Assembly (NCBI GenBank): GCA_035326025.1
Contig: DAOKYT010000002.1
Location: 1 to 64,000 of the forward strand
Origin: Amarobacter sp035326025
Lineage (GTDB): Bacteria > Chloroflexota > Dehalococcoidia > Tepidiformales > Tepidiformaceae
Reading direction: 5' to 3'
DNA length: 64,000 nt
Shown: in pieces, positions 26,200 through 34,606 of the stretch
Position numbering within the stretch: position 1 is the stretch's first letter
How the letters are laid out: the number at the start of each line of letters is the position of its first letter
Made by a program: the position numbers and the translations under genes
Notes under the pieces: model-generated
Databases searched by the model: none
Told to the model about the DNA's origin: nothing
Seen by the model: only the letters and a program-made list of their open reading frames with translations

Positions 26200-27197
26200 G
26201 TACAGAGACCACGAGCACGACCGGCACAACCCTCGGCGCGGAACAGCTCGGCAAGTTCCTCTATCAGATGGTCCTGATTCGCAGGTTCGAGGAAAAGTGC
26301 GGAGAGCTCTACACGAAGGGCAAGATCCGGGGCTTCCTGCACCTGTACACCGGCCAGGAAGCCTGTGCCGTGGGATCGATCGCGGCGCTGGAGGAGCGCG
26401 ACAAGATCGTCACCCACTACCGCGACCACGGACACGCCCTGGCCCGCGGCGTCGACCCCAACCGGATCATGGCGGAGCTATACGGGAAGGCCACGGGGCT
26501 GAGCGCGGGCCGGGGTGGCTCGATGCACCTGTATGACGCCACGAAGGGGTTCCTCGGCGGCTATGCGATTGTGGCGGCGCACCTCCCCCTGGCCGTGGGG
26601 CTGGGCATGGCATCGAACATGAAGCGCGAAGACTTCGTGACGCTCTGCATCTTCGGCGACGGGAGCGTCGGGGAAGGGGAGTTTCATGAAGCGCTCAATC
26701 TTTCCGTGCTGTGGAACACCCCCACCATCTTCTTCTGCGAAAACAACCTCTACGGCATGGGCGTCCCGTTTCATGCATCGCTTTCGACCGACATTCCGAA
26801 ACTCGCCGCCGCCTACAACATGCCCGCGGTCTCGGTCGATGGCATGGATGTCATCGGGGTCTACGAGGCCGCGCGCAAGGCAGTGGAGCACGCCCGCTCG
26901 GGCAAGGGGCCGTACTTCATCGAGGCACTGACCTACCGCTACCGTGGGCATTCCATGGCGGACCCGGAGCTTTACCGGGTGAAAGCGGAGATCGAGCACT
27001 TCCGCCAGCGTGATGCGATCGGGCGCCTGAAGACACGCATGTCCGAGGCGGGGATGCTCGATGAAGATGGTTTCGCGGATATCGAACGCCGGGCCGAACA
27101 GGTCGTGGATGAGGCGGTCGAATTCGCCGAGCAGAGCCCGCAGCCCGATATCGGCACGCTCTACGATTACCTCTACAAGGAGCCATCCAATGGCTGA
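26196..27197 (+). CDS. pdhA: Pyruvate dehydrogenase E1 alpha subunit
   Basis: A 333-residue thiamine-diphosphate subunit of a heterotetrameric E1. The TPP motif runs from GDGSVGEGEFHEALN to CENNLYGM, and YRYRGHSMADPELYR is the phosphorylation-loop region of E1 alpha. The GTG start overlaps the lpdA stop. With the next genes it forms a complete E3-E1a-E1b-E2 operon. Pyruvate is the likeliest substrate; acetoin or branched-chain oxoacids are alternatives. Confidence 0.94.
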   Translation: MSTETTSTTGTTLGAEQLGKFLYQMVLIRRFEEKCGELYTKGKIRGFLHLYTGQEACAVGSIAALEERDKIVTHYRDHGHALARGVDPNRIMAELYGKATGLSAGRGGSMHLYDATKGFLGGYAIVAAHLPLAVGLGMASNMKREDFVTLCIFGDGSVGEGEFHEALNLSVLWNTPTIFFCENNLYGMGVPFHASLSTDIPKLAAAYNMPAVSVDGMDVIGVYEAARKAVEHARSGKGPYFIEALTYRYRGHSMADPELYRVKAEIEHFRQRDAIGRLKTRMSEAGMLDEDGFADIERRAEQVVDEAVEFAEQSPQPDIGTLYDYLYKEPSNG

Positions 27198-28173
27198 GAT
27201 GCGCATGCGCGATGCCCTGCGCGAGGCGCTCCGGGAGGAGATGCGGCGCGACGACCGCATCTTCCTGATGGGCGAGGACATCGGGCTTTACGGCGGCTCA
27301 TACGCGGTCACCAAGGGCCTCCTGGAGGAGTTTGGCGACCAGCGGGTGATCGATACGCCCATCGCCGAATCCGGAATCATTGGGGCCGGCATCGGCGCCG
27401 CCATGGGCGGCCTCCACCCCATGGTCGAGCTCATGACCATCAACTTCAGCTTCCTCGCGCTGGACCAGATCGTGAACAGCGCGGCGAAGCTCTACCACAT
27501 GTCAAACGGTCAGATAAGCGTACCGTTGGTGATCCGCATGGCCAGCGGCGGGGGCAGCCAGCTTGCGGCCACCCACAGCCATTCGCTGGAGGGGCTCTAC
27601 GCGCACTTCCCGGGCCTGAAGGTGGTTTGCCCCTCGAGCGCGGCCGATGCCAAGGGCCTGCTCAAGCGCGCCTTCCGCGACGACAACACCGTGATCTTCA
27701 TCGAACACACGGCGAACTACGCCCTGAAGGGCGAGGTGCCGGAAGACCCGGACTTCGTCATCGAGTTCGGGGTGGCCAACGTGCTGCGCGAAGGCACTGA
27801 TGTGACGATCGTGGGCTACGGCGGCAGCGTGCACCAGGCTACCCGCGCCGCCGCGCTGCTCGAGGAGCAGGAGGAGATCAGCGCGGAGGTTATCGACTTG
27901 CGGACGCTGCGGCCGCTGGACATGGAGACCGTCGTCGCCTCCGTGAGGAAGACGAACCGCTGCGTGATCGTCGAGGACGCATGGAAGTTCGGCGGCTTCG
28001 GCGGGGAGCTGGCATCGCGCGTGATGGAGCGGGCGTTCGACTGGCTCGATGCCCCGGTGGCAAGGGTGGCCTGCAAGGACGTTCCCCTGCCCTACAATCG
28101 GAACCTGGAGTTCGCCGCCCTGCCATCGGAAGAGGACGTGGTTGAAGCTGTCCTCGGCATGTTCAAGGAGTAG
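27190..28173 (+). CDS. pdhB: Pyruvate dehydrogenase E1 beta subunit
   Basis: A 327-residue transketolase-like subunit. EMRMRDALREALREEM and FLMGEDIGLYGGSYAVTKGL open the protein. The TPP-contacting Glu is in MGEDIG; PSSAADAKGLLKRAFRD and RTLRPLDMETV follow in standard order. ATG 27190 overlaps the pdhA stop by eight bases, so an in-frame extension further upstream is rejected. pdhC starts three bases after its stop. Confidence 0.95.
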   Translation: MAEMRMRDALREALREEMRRDDRIFLMGEDIGLYGGSYAVTKGLLEEFGDQRVIDTPIAESGIIGAGIGAAMGGLHPMVELMTINFSFLALDQIVNSAAKLYHMSNGQISVPLVIRMASGGGSQLAATHSHSLEGLYAHFPGLKVVCPSSAADAKGLLKRAFRDDNTVIFIEHTANYALKGEVPEDPDFVIEFGVANVLREGTDVTIVGYGGSVHQATRAAALLEEQEEISAEVIDLRTLRPLDMETVVASVRKTNRCVIVEDAWKFGGFGGELASRVMERAFDWLDAPVARVACKDVPLPYNRNLEFAALPSEEDVVEAVLGMFKE

Positions 28174-28176
28174 CTC

Positions 28177-29454
28177 GTGGCCGTCGAAGTGACCATGCCC
28201 CAGATGGGCGCCGATATGACCGAAGGCACGCTGCTGAAGTGGGTGAAGCAGATTGGCGATAGCATCCAGCGCGGTGAAGTGATCGCGGAGATCGAGACCG
28301 ACAAGGCCACGATCGAGCTCGAGGCGTATGAGTCGGGAACCCTGATCAAGCTCGTCGCCCAGGAGGGCGATGTGGTGCCCGTGGGCGACGTGATCGCCCT
28401 TCTGGGCGAGCCATCGGAGGCTCCGCCGGATATCGAGCGGAAGCCGCCCGCCGAGACGCCGGCGCGCCGCGCCATTGAGCCAGAGGTGAAGGAGCGAGCA
28501 GCGGCCGCAGCGGCCGCAACGGCCCCGCCGGCGCCGCCCCCAACGGAAGCTCCCACCGCCACGGAGACAGACGGACGCGTGCGCATCTCGCCGGTCGCGA
28601 GAAGGATCGCCCGCGAGGCGGGGCTCGATGTCTCAGCCCTCCGCGGAAGCGGTCCCGATGGCAGGATCCTGCGGCGGGATGTCGAGGCGGCGCTGGCCGC
28701 CGCGACCAAGGGCGCCCCTGCCAGCGAGCCCGCGGCAGCCCCCCCGGCCGCGGCCCCGGCGAGGCCGCCTGCTGGCCTGCCCGAGGGCCTGAGCAAGATG
28801 CGCCAGGCGATCGCCCGCCGGATGACGCTTTCGAAGCAGACGCAGCCGCACTACTACCTCACGCTCGACATCGACATGACGGCGGCACTCGGGTTCCGCG
28901 AGCAGTTCAACGCCTCGGCAACCGATGAGCAGCGGGTCAGCATCAATGACCTGGTCGTAAAGGCCTGCGCGATCGCCCTCGAACGGCACCCGAAGTTCAA
29001 CGCCGCTTACTCCGAGGAGGGGCTGGTACACCACGAACGGGTGAACGTGTGCATCGGGATCGCGCTGGACGACGGGCTGATCGCGCCCGCGCTGCTGGAT
29101 TGCCAGTCGAAATCGCTGGGCCGGATTGCCGTGGAATCAAAAGATCTCATCAACCGGGCGAAGACGGGCCACCTGAAGGCGGACGAGTACAGCGACGGCA
29201 CATTCACGATCACGAACCTGGGCGCGTTCGGCGTCGAGACGCTCATCGGCATCATCAATCCGCCACAGGCGGCGATACTGGGCGTCGGCTCGGTGATGCC
29301 CCAGGCAGTGGTACGCGATGGCCAGGTAGTGGTCCGGCAGGTGATGAAGGTGGCCCTGAGTGCCGACCACCGGGTGAGCGACGGGGCGGAGGGCGCCCGC
29401 TTCATCAAGGAGATCCAGGCGTTGCTCGAGGGGCCGGCGGCACTGGCCTTATAG
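28177..29454 (+). CDS. pdhC: Dihydrolipoamide acetyltransferase (E2)
   Basis: A 425-residue core subunit. Residues 1-80 form one lipoyl domain with the lipoylated Lys in EIETDKATIELEA. An Ala/Pro-rich linker, the E1/E3-binding domain (RISPVARRIAREAGLDVSAL) and a second linker follow. The catalytic domain ends with SADHRVSDGAEGARF, carrying the active His and Asp. GTG start. Its stop overlaps the end of the convergent thioesterase gene. Confidence 0.95.
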   Translation: MAVEVTMPQMGADMTEGTLLKWVKQIGDSIQRGEVIAEIETDKATIELEAYESGTLIKLVAQEGDVVPVGDVIALLGEPSEAPPDIERKPPAETPARRAIEPEVKERAAAAAAATAPPAPPPTEAPTATETDGRVRISPVARRIAREAGLDVSALRGSGPDGRILRRDVEAALAAATKGAPASEPAAAPPAAAPARPPAGLPEGLSKMRQAIARRMTLSKQTQPHYYLTLDIDMTAALGFREQFNASATDEQRVSINDLVVKACAIALERHPKFNAAYSEEGLVHHERVNVCIGIALDDGLIAPALLDCQSKSLGRIAVESKDLINRAKTGHLKADEYSDGTFTITNLGAFGVETLIGIINPPQAAILGVGSVMPQAVVRDGQVVVRQVMKVALSADHRVSDGAEGARFIKEIQALLEGPAALAL

Positions 29455-30300
29455 GCCCTGCTCGCGAGGGCGGCGGATCAGGCCCTCCTGGGCGACCGAG
29501 GCGATCCGCACGCCCTGGCGGTTCCACATGGAGCCATGGATGAGTCCGCGCGCGGCACGGGCAACCGGGCTTTCCGCCACGTAGAGCACCCAGTCGTCGA
29601 AGCGGGCCGGGCTGTGGAACCAGACGGCGTGGTCGAGGCTGGCCGACATGCGCTTGCCCCAGGCGAGGCCATGCGGACGGGCGGCTGTGCTCAGCAGTGT
29701 GCGGTCGCTGGCGTAGACCAGGAGAGCGGCATGGACCAGCGGGGCCTCGGGGAGTGCGCCAGCGGGGCGGATCCACATGCGTTTGAACGGGGGCTGGACC
29801 TCGCCGGGGATATCCGGGTCGCAGACCCGAATCTCGATGGGGGCATGGCGCTGGCGCCGTTCCGCGTCCTCCAATATCTCGCCGCGGTGATCCTCGTGGG
29901 TGGGCAGGCCTTCCGGGCCCGGGGCATCGGGCATCACGCCCTGGTGTTCCACACCTTCCTCGGGCCGGGCAAAGCTCGCCGAGAGGTCGAAGATCGCCTC
30001 GCCGCCCTGGTAGGCAACCACGTGGCGAGTCGAAAACGTGCGGCCATCGCGGATGCGGTCAACCACGAACCGGATGGGCACATCGTGCGAGCCACCTCGC
30101 AAGAAGTAGGCATGGAGCGAGTGGATGTCCCCGGCATCGGGCGCGAGCGTCATCCCTGCGGCCATGACTGATTGCGCGGCGACATGGCCACCAAAGAGCC
30201 GGCCGGAGCCCGGCCCCGGGTCGCCGAGGAAGAGGTCGCGGTCGAGCCGCTCGAGCTGGAGATTCCCCAGCAGTGTTTCGAGCGGAGTCTTGCGGGTCAT
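29449..30300 (-). CDS. tesB: Acyl-CoA thioesterase II (TesB-like)
   Basis: A 283-residue double-hotdog thioesterase hydrolysing acyl-CoA. LFGGHVAAQSVMAAG and SLHAYFLRGG are N-terminal hallmarks. YASDRTLLSTA carries the catalytic Asp and SLDHAVWFHSPARFDDW the C-terminal signature. ATG 30300 overlaps the RNHCP gene stop by four bases (ATGA), so the longer upstream frame is rejected and the two genes are coupled. Confidence 0.92.
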   Translation of the reverse strand: MTRKTPLETLLGNLQLERLDRDLFLGDPGPGSGRLFGGHVAAQSVMAAGMTLAPDAGDIHSLHAYFLRGGSHDVPIRFVVDRIRDGRTFSTRHVVAYQGGEAIFDLSASFARPEEGVEHQGVMPDAPGPEGLPTHEDHRGEILEDAERRQRHAPIEIRVCDPDIPGEVQPPFKRMWIRPAGALPEAPLVHAALLVYASDRTLLSTAARPHGLAWGKRMSASLDHAVWFHSPARFDDWVLYVAESPVARAARGLIHGSMWNRQGVRIASVAQEGLIRRPREQGL

Positions 30301-30632
30301 GGCAGGTACTCGAGGGGCACCGGTGGGTTCGCCAGGGGGCGGGCCGCAATCGCCATCAGGATCATCATGTTGTCGTCGCCGGCAATGCGGTTTTCGTGCA
30401 GCAGGCCGCAGCTCTTGCAGCGGTGGATGAGCATCCACTCGCCGCCCTGTGCCACGAATACCGCAAGCGGCTCCATCGGGCCGCCGCAGGCCGACTTCCT
30501 ATCGCCGGGGAAGTTATCGACGTGGCGCGACCAGAGGCACTGGGGGCAGTGGTTACGCTGGGTGGTCCCGAACGAGAGGACATCGACCTGTTGCCTGCAC
30601 TTGATGCAGCGGAAGATTTCGGGCTGGCTCAT
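30297..30632 (-). CDS. RNHCP-domain zinc-ribbon-like protein
   Basis: A 111-residue protein with four CxxC-type pairs: FRCIKCRQ, NHCPQCLWS, SACGGPM and HRCKSCGLLHENR. The RNHCPQCLWSRHVD block defines the RNHCP family, whose function is unknown. Zinc binding is likely. It is translated just before tesB. Confidence 0.85.
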   Translation of the reverse strand: MSQPEIFRCIKCRQQVDVLSFGTTQRNHCPQCLWSRHVDNFPGDRKSACGGPMEPLAVFVAQGGEWMLIHRCKSCGLLHENRIAGDDNMMILMAIAARPLANPPVPLEYLP

Positions 30633-30661
30633 GCGACACCATCAGGATAGAGCGGGCCGCC

Positions 30662-31213
30662 TCAATGGTCAGGCTGGAGGCGCTTCCCCATCACATAGAA
30701 CGGCCAGCCCCCGGCGGTAAACGTCATCTCGATGATGAGTTCGAAGCCAAGGCGTGAGTAGAGTTCGTGCGCCTGGCTATCGGTGCGGGTGCTCAGCACG
30801 CACGTGCGTTCGGGACGATTGCGAAGGAGTTCGGCGATGAGCCTGGTACCAATGCCGCGGCACTGGTATTGGGGGTGGACGGCCAGCTCGACCAGCTCGT
30901 AGGAATCGCCAAACCAGTCGCTGGCGATGCCCGGCTGCACGCGCCGGACCACTGTATCGTGCCACCACTGGCCACGCTCTCCGTGATAGCCATAGGCCAT
31001 ACCGACGACGCGCTCCGGGTGGGCGGTGGCCACAAGCAGGCGGAAGCCCTTGCGGCGGCAATGCGTGTCCCTGAGCCGGAGCCGTATTTCCTCGCCGCGG
31101 TCGAAGTCGCTGTAGGGCGGCTGTGCGAAGGCCTCGCCATACACAGCCATGGCCCCCTCGAACAGGGGGCCATGCACCGGGATATCGCGAATGGGAAAGG
31201 GCTCGGCGTCCAT
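30662..31213 (-). CDS. GNAT-family N-acetyltransferase
   Basis: A 183-residue acetyl-CoA-dependent acyltransferase. The acetyl-CoA-binding loop QYQCRGIGTRLIAELL (motif A, RGxGT) and preceding strand VELAVHP are clear, and the C-terminal motif B (HELYSRLGFELI) follows. The substrate is unknown. Its ATG follows the AAA gene stop without a gap, so they are probably one transcript. Confidence 0.88.
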   Translation of the reverse strand: MDAEPFPIRDIPVHGPLFEGAMAVYGEAFAQPPYSDFDRGEEIRLRLRDTHCRRKGFRLLVATAHPERVVGMAYGYHGERGQWWHDTVVRRVQPGIASDWFGDSYELVELAVHPQYQCRGIGTRLIAELLRNRPERTCVLSTRTDSQAHELYSRLGFELIIEMTFTAGGWPFYVMGKRLQPDH

Positions 31214-32614
31214 TTAGCCGCGGTATTGGGTCTTGCCGCCAACCTTGTCCTTGTTCAGGCGCTTGTTGAGGTGGAGCCCTTCGAGGAGAAACTCGAGAGC
31301 CGATGCCTCCTCGGCGGCGCTGCCGGTGGCGCCAAGCTTCTCGATGGCCGGGAAGATCCCCTCGATCTGGCGGGCCAGGCTGTCGTATTCGGCGCTCGGG
31401 GTCATATCGCCGACTTCGACGGCGACACCGGCCTTGAAGCGGGTCACCACCTGTTCGAGTTCGCCGAGGTTGAAGTACCGGTTGAAGACGGCGACCACGG
31501 CGCCCTGGATGAGCTTGTCGATGATCTGCTCCTCGCGGCCCTCTTCGACGGTTTCGAATTCGACCTTGCCGCTGAGCGCCGGGATGACGTAGGGCAAGTC
31601 GCTGACGCGCGGGACGACGATATCCTCGCCCGTAAGGATGGAGCGCCTGAGCGCGTTGGCAAGCATCGACTCGTAGTTGGCGATGGAGGCGCGGACGCTG
31701 ACACCGGAACGCTGGTTGACATCCGGGCTGCGGCGCGCGAGCCGGCTGATTTCGGCGATCACTTCCTTCATGTAGGCGGGCACGACGACGTTGAAGTCGC
31801 CGGGGACGGGATGATGCTCCGCATCCATGATGCCGATCTCGTGTTCGATGCGGGTGGGGTAGTGAGTGCGGACCTGGGCGCCGTAGCGGTCCTTGAGCGG
31901 CGTGATGATGCGGCCGCGGTTGGTGTAGTCCTCGGGGTTGGCGCTGGCGACGATGAAGACATCGAGAGGCAGGCGGATGCGGTAGCCGCGAATCTGCACG
32001 TCGCGCTCTTCCATGATGTTGAGCAGGCCCACCTGGATGCGCTCGGCGAGGTCGGGGAGCTCGTTGATGCAGAACACACCCCGGTTGGTGCGCGGAATGA
32101 GGCCGTAGTGGATGGTCAGTTCATCGCTGAGGTAGCGGCCTTCGGCGACCTTGATGGGGTCGACTTCGCCGATGAGGTCGGCAATGGTGATATCGGGAGT
32201 GGCGAGCTTTTCGCCGTAGCGCTTATCGCGCGGGAGCCATTCGAGCTCGGCCTCGCCGTCCTTCTCGGCGATGATATCGCGGCCGGCGCGGGTGATGGGG
32301 TGGAAGGGATCCTCGGGAATCTCGCAGTGCGCGAGGATCGGTATCTCATCGTCGAGGAGCGAGGTGAGTGAGCGGATGATGCGCGATTTCGCCTGGCCGC
32401 GTTCTCCCAGGAAGATAATGTCCTGGCCGGCGAGGATGGCGTTGACGATGTGCGGAATGACGGTTTCTTCGTAGCCGTAGATGCCCGGGAAGAGTTCCTC
32501 GCCGGAACGCATCTTGGCGATGAGGTTCTTGCGCATCTCTTCGCGCACCGGCAGGACTTGATAGCCGGAGGCCTTGAGTTCGCCCACCGTCCGTGGCCGT
32601 TCGAGAGTTGTCAC
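31214..32614 (-). CDS. Mg-chelatase/MoxR-type AAA ATPase
   Basis: A 466-residue AAA+ protein related to magnesium chelatase subunit I and sigma-54-type activators. Walker A is GERGQAKS, Walker B is the GVFCINELPDL region, and sensor 1 is ASANPEDYTNRGRI. The C-terminal third is helical. Such ATPases usually pair with a von Willebrand A protein; none is encoded here. The GTG start follows AAGGAG, after a leader of about 140 nt from a strong promoter. Confidence 0.88.
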   Translation of the reverse strand: MTTLERPRTVGELKASGYQVLPVREEMRKNLIAKMRSGEELFPGIYGYEETVIPHIVNAILAGQDIIFLGERGQAKSRIIRSLTSLLDDEIPILAHCEIPEDPFHPITRAGRDIIAEKDGEAELEWLPRDKRYGEKLATPDITIADLIGEVDPIKVAEGRYLSDELTIHYGLIPRTNRGVFCINELPDLAERIQVGLLNIMEERDVQIRGYRIRLPLDVFIVASANPEDYTNRGRIITPLKDRYGAQVRTHYPTRIEHEIGIMDAEHHPVPGDFNVVVPAYMKEVIAEISRLARRSPDVNQRSGVSVRASIANYESMLANALRRSILTGEDIVVPRVSDLPYVIPALSGKVEFETVEEGREEQIIDKLIQGAVVAVFNRYFNLGELEQVVTRFKAGVAVEVGDMTPSAEYDSLARQIEGIFPAIEKLGATGSAAEEASALEFLLEGLHLNKRLNKDKVGGKTQYRG

Positions 32615-32760
32615 TGGTCCCCCACTCCTTGAGTTATCCGGCGCGGCGGTGCGCCGGCGAGCCGACGGGGAAGGTTGCCACCCGCGATGGGCGCCACCCG
32701 GCCACGGGCACCACCAGTTGGGCGGTGCGCCCGGCCTCTTCGCGCCGGGCCTCTCTCGCG

Positions 32761-32788
32761 ATCATAGGTTGCCCCCCAAGGCTGTCAA
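32761..32788 (-). promoter_or_regulatory. Strong sigma70 promoter of the AAA-GNAT unit
   Basis: On the minus strand a perfect TTGACA (32783-32788), 16-base spacer and TATGAT (32761-32766). It predicts a GC-rich 5' leader of about 140 nt (32615-32755) rich in inverted repeats. Confidence 0.7.
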
Positions 32789-32800
32789 CCAAACCTGAGC

Positions 32801-32816
32801 GGGGCGGAAAAGCCCC
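32801..32816 (-). terminator. Hairpin after mobA
   Basis: GGGGC/GCCCC around a six-base loop lies directly after the mobA stop. There is no T-run on the minus strand, so termination is uncertain. Confidence 0.3.
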
Positions 32817-33419
32817 CTAACCGAGCAGGGCGTCAATCTCCGCGAGCCGTTCGGGCGTGTTCGCGTTGAGGAACGATCGGAGTCCCGGGTCGAATTCCCG
32901 CGCCTCTGCCTCCGTCAGCGTCGTGCGCCGGAGCCCCGTATAGGCGACGACGATCCGGAGCTGGCCGCGTTCGACGTTCTCGCGGAACACCGGCAGGCAG
33001 GTGGCGGGACGGTAGGCCGCCACCAGGGGCTGGGGGTGTCCGCCGGCCATGGGGCAGACAACATCCGCATCGTGCGCCGCTTCGGCGAGACGCCGGAGCA
33101 GGCGTGGCTGGAGGAGCGGGGAATCGCAGGAGGTGACGAACGCGAGCGGCGTGTCGACGGCTTCGAAGGCCGCGACCAGGCCGGCGAGCGGTCCCCGGTC
33201 TTCGTAAATGTCCTCAACGACCTTGAGCGGGAGCGGCGATGTCACGGCCGGGAGCACCTGGCCCCGCGCCTTCACCAGGACGATCGCCTCCGCCACTTCG
33301 CCGGCGGCATCGAGTACCCACTGGAGGAGGGGCCGGCCACGCAGGAGCGCCGAGGCTTTGTCCGAGCCAAAGCGTGTGCTCTTCCCCCCGGCAAGCACGA
33401 CGGCTGTGAGCGATTCCAT
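32817..33419 (-). CDS. mobA: Molybdenum cofactor guanylyltransferase MobA-like
   Basis: A 200-residue nucleotidyltransferase that attaches GMP or CMP to molybdopterin. Diagnostic N-terminus VVLAGGKSTRFGSDKA, then EDRGPLAGLVAAF and VTSCDSPLLQP (metal Asp). The short length suits MobA; a MocA-type CTP enzyme is possible given the xanthine-dehydrogenase-type operon at 50.6-54.5 kb. ATG 33419 (MESLTAVVLAGG) is used rather than an upstream in-frame start. It diverges from yqeC across 37 bp. Confidence 0.88.
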   Translation of the reverse strand: MESLTAVVLAGGKSTRFGSDKASALLRGRPLLQWVLDAAGEVAEAIVLVKARGQVLPAVTSPLPLKVVEDIYEDRGPLAGLVAAFEAVDTPLAFVTSCDSPLLQPRLLRRLAEAAHDADVVCPMAGGHPQPLVAAYRPATCLPVFRENVERGQLRIVVAYTGLRRTTLTEAEAREFDPGLRSFLNANTPERLAEIDALLG

Positions 33420-33444
33420 GCGAGAGTCACCCCACCACAACCCG

Positions 33445-33450
33445 TAGAAT
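33445..33450 (+). promoter_or_regulatory. -10 box TAGAAT, leaderless yqeC
   Basis: TAGAAT ends six bases before GTG 33457. Confidence 0.55.
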
Positions 33451-33456
33451 CAGGAT

Positions 33457-34206
33457 GTGGACCTGTTCGAAGCGTTCGGGTTGGGGTCTGGTGCAATCGT
33501 CGCGGTCGTGGGCGGCGGAGGCAAGACGAGCCTGGTCTATTCCCTGGCCAACGAGGCCGCGGCGCGGGGATTGGCCGGCGCGGTAACCACCACCGCCCGC
33601 TTCACCCGCCCCCGCGGCGTCGAAATGCCTGCATGCGTGCGTACCAGCGAGGCGGAATTCGTTTCGGCCTTCGCCCGCGCCCTGCGCCCCGGGGAAGCCC
33701 GGACGTTCATCTCGGCGGAGATTGATGCGGGCCGGATGATGGGGTTTCCGCCCGAGGTAGTCGCTGCGCTGCCGCCCGGCGACTACGTGCTGGCGATTGA
33801 GGCCGACGGCTCGGCCCGCCGGCCGTTCAAGGCGCCGGCGGCCCACGAACCGGCCATCCCCGCGAACGCGACGGATGTGGTCGTTTGCGTGGGCCTCGCG
33901 GTGCTGGGGCGCCCGCTGAGCGACACGTGGGTCCACCGGCCCGGGGTGGTTTCCGATCTGACCAGCGTGGCCACCGGCGCGCCGGTCACGGCCGATGTCA
34001 TCGTCGACACCCTGTTGCATGCCGAAGGCGGCCGGAAGGCGGTTCCGCCGGGCGCGCGGTTGCACGCGCTGCTCAACCGGCCGCTCACCGGCGAGCACCG
34101 GGCGCTGGCGAACCTTATCGCGGCCAGGCTGGTGTATGGGGGATACAACACCGCGGTGATTGCCACCGCGCACGAGGCGGGGGCCATCCACGGAGTCGTG
34201 CGCTGA
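33457..34206 (+). CDS. yqeC: YqeC-like molybdenum hydroxylase accessory protein
   Basis: A 249-residue P-loop protein. AVVGGGGKTSLVYSLANEA is a Walker-A-like loop, and YVLAIEADGSARRPFKAPA is the family's conserved segment with the metal/phosphate Asp. The family is associated with selenium-dependent molybdenum hydroxylases. No selenium genes are visible, but mobA is divergent next door and a molybdenum hydroxylase operon lies 16 kb away, so a role in Mo-enzyme maturation is plausible. Confidence 0.82.
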   Translation: MDLFEAFGLGSGAIVAVVGGGGKTSLVYSLANEAAARGLAGAVTTTARFTRPRGVEMPACVRTSEAEFVSAFARALRPGEARTFISAEIDAGRMMGFPPEVVAALPPGDYVLAIEADGSARRPFKAPAAHEPAIPANATDVVVCVGLAVLGRPLSDTWVHRPGVVSDLTSVATGAPVTADVIVDTLLHAEGGRKAVPPGARLHALLNRPLTGEHRALANLIAARLVYGGYNTAVIATAHEAGAIHGVVR

Positions 34207-34592
34207 TGGCCTGGTTCCGACGGAAGCCGCGCATCACCGACGCCATCTACGGCAACCTCATGACCTCCTTCGGGCGGGTCGTGGACCGCGACCCGATGGT
34301 CAAACTCCCGGCCCTGGCGCTGGCCGAACGGGTGACTGGCGAGTTCCCGGAGCTGGTTGCGGCACTCGACGAGGCAACATACCGCGGCGCGACGCTGTAC
34401 CACCTCCGGCTCCTGGCCGGCGCCTGGATGATGAGCGCGGAGCAGAGCGTTCCCCGCGCCACCGCGGAGGTCTTCGAGGAGGCGCTGGTCTGGCGCTTCG
34501 AGCCGCTTGTGCGCGGTTCGGGCGTCCTCTCCCACCGCGTCTCCCGGCTCGCGAGGGGCGAAGGGGAACGTGACACGCGCACCGGCCGGTAG
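34206..34592 (+). CDS. Hypothetical 128-aa protein after yqeC
   Basis: A 128-residue soluble, largely helical protein beginning MAWFRRKPRITDAIYGN. ATG 34206 overlaps the last base of the yqeC stop (TGATG), indicating coupling. I recognise no family. The context suggests a molybdenum-related helper, but this is only position-based. Confidence 0.7.
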   Translation: MAWFRRKPRITDAIYGNLMTSFGRVVDRDPMVKLPALALAERVTGEFPELVAALDEATYRGATLYHLRLLAGAWMMSAEQSVPRATAEVFEEALVWRFEPLVRGSGVLSHRVSRLARGEGERDTRTGR

Positions 34593-34606
34593 GCCCCGGC
34601 CGAGGG

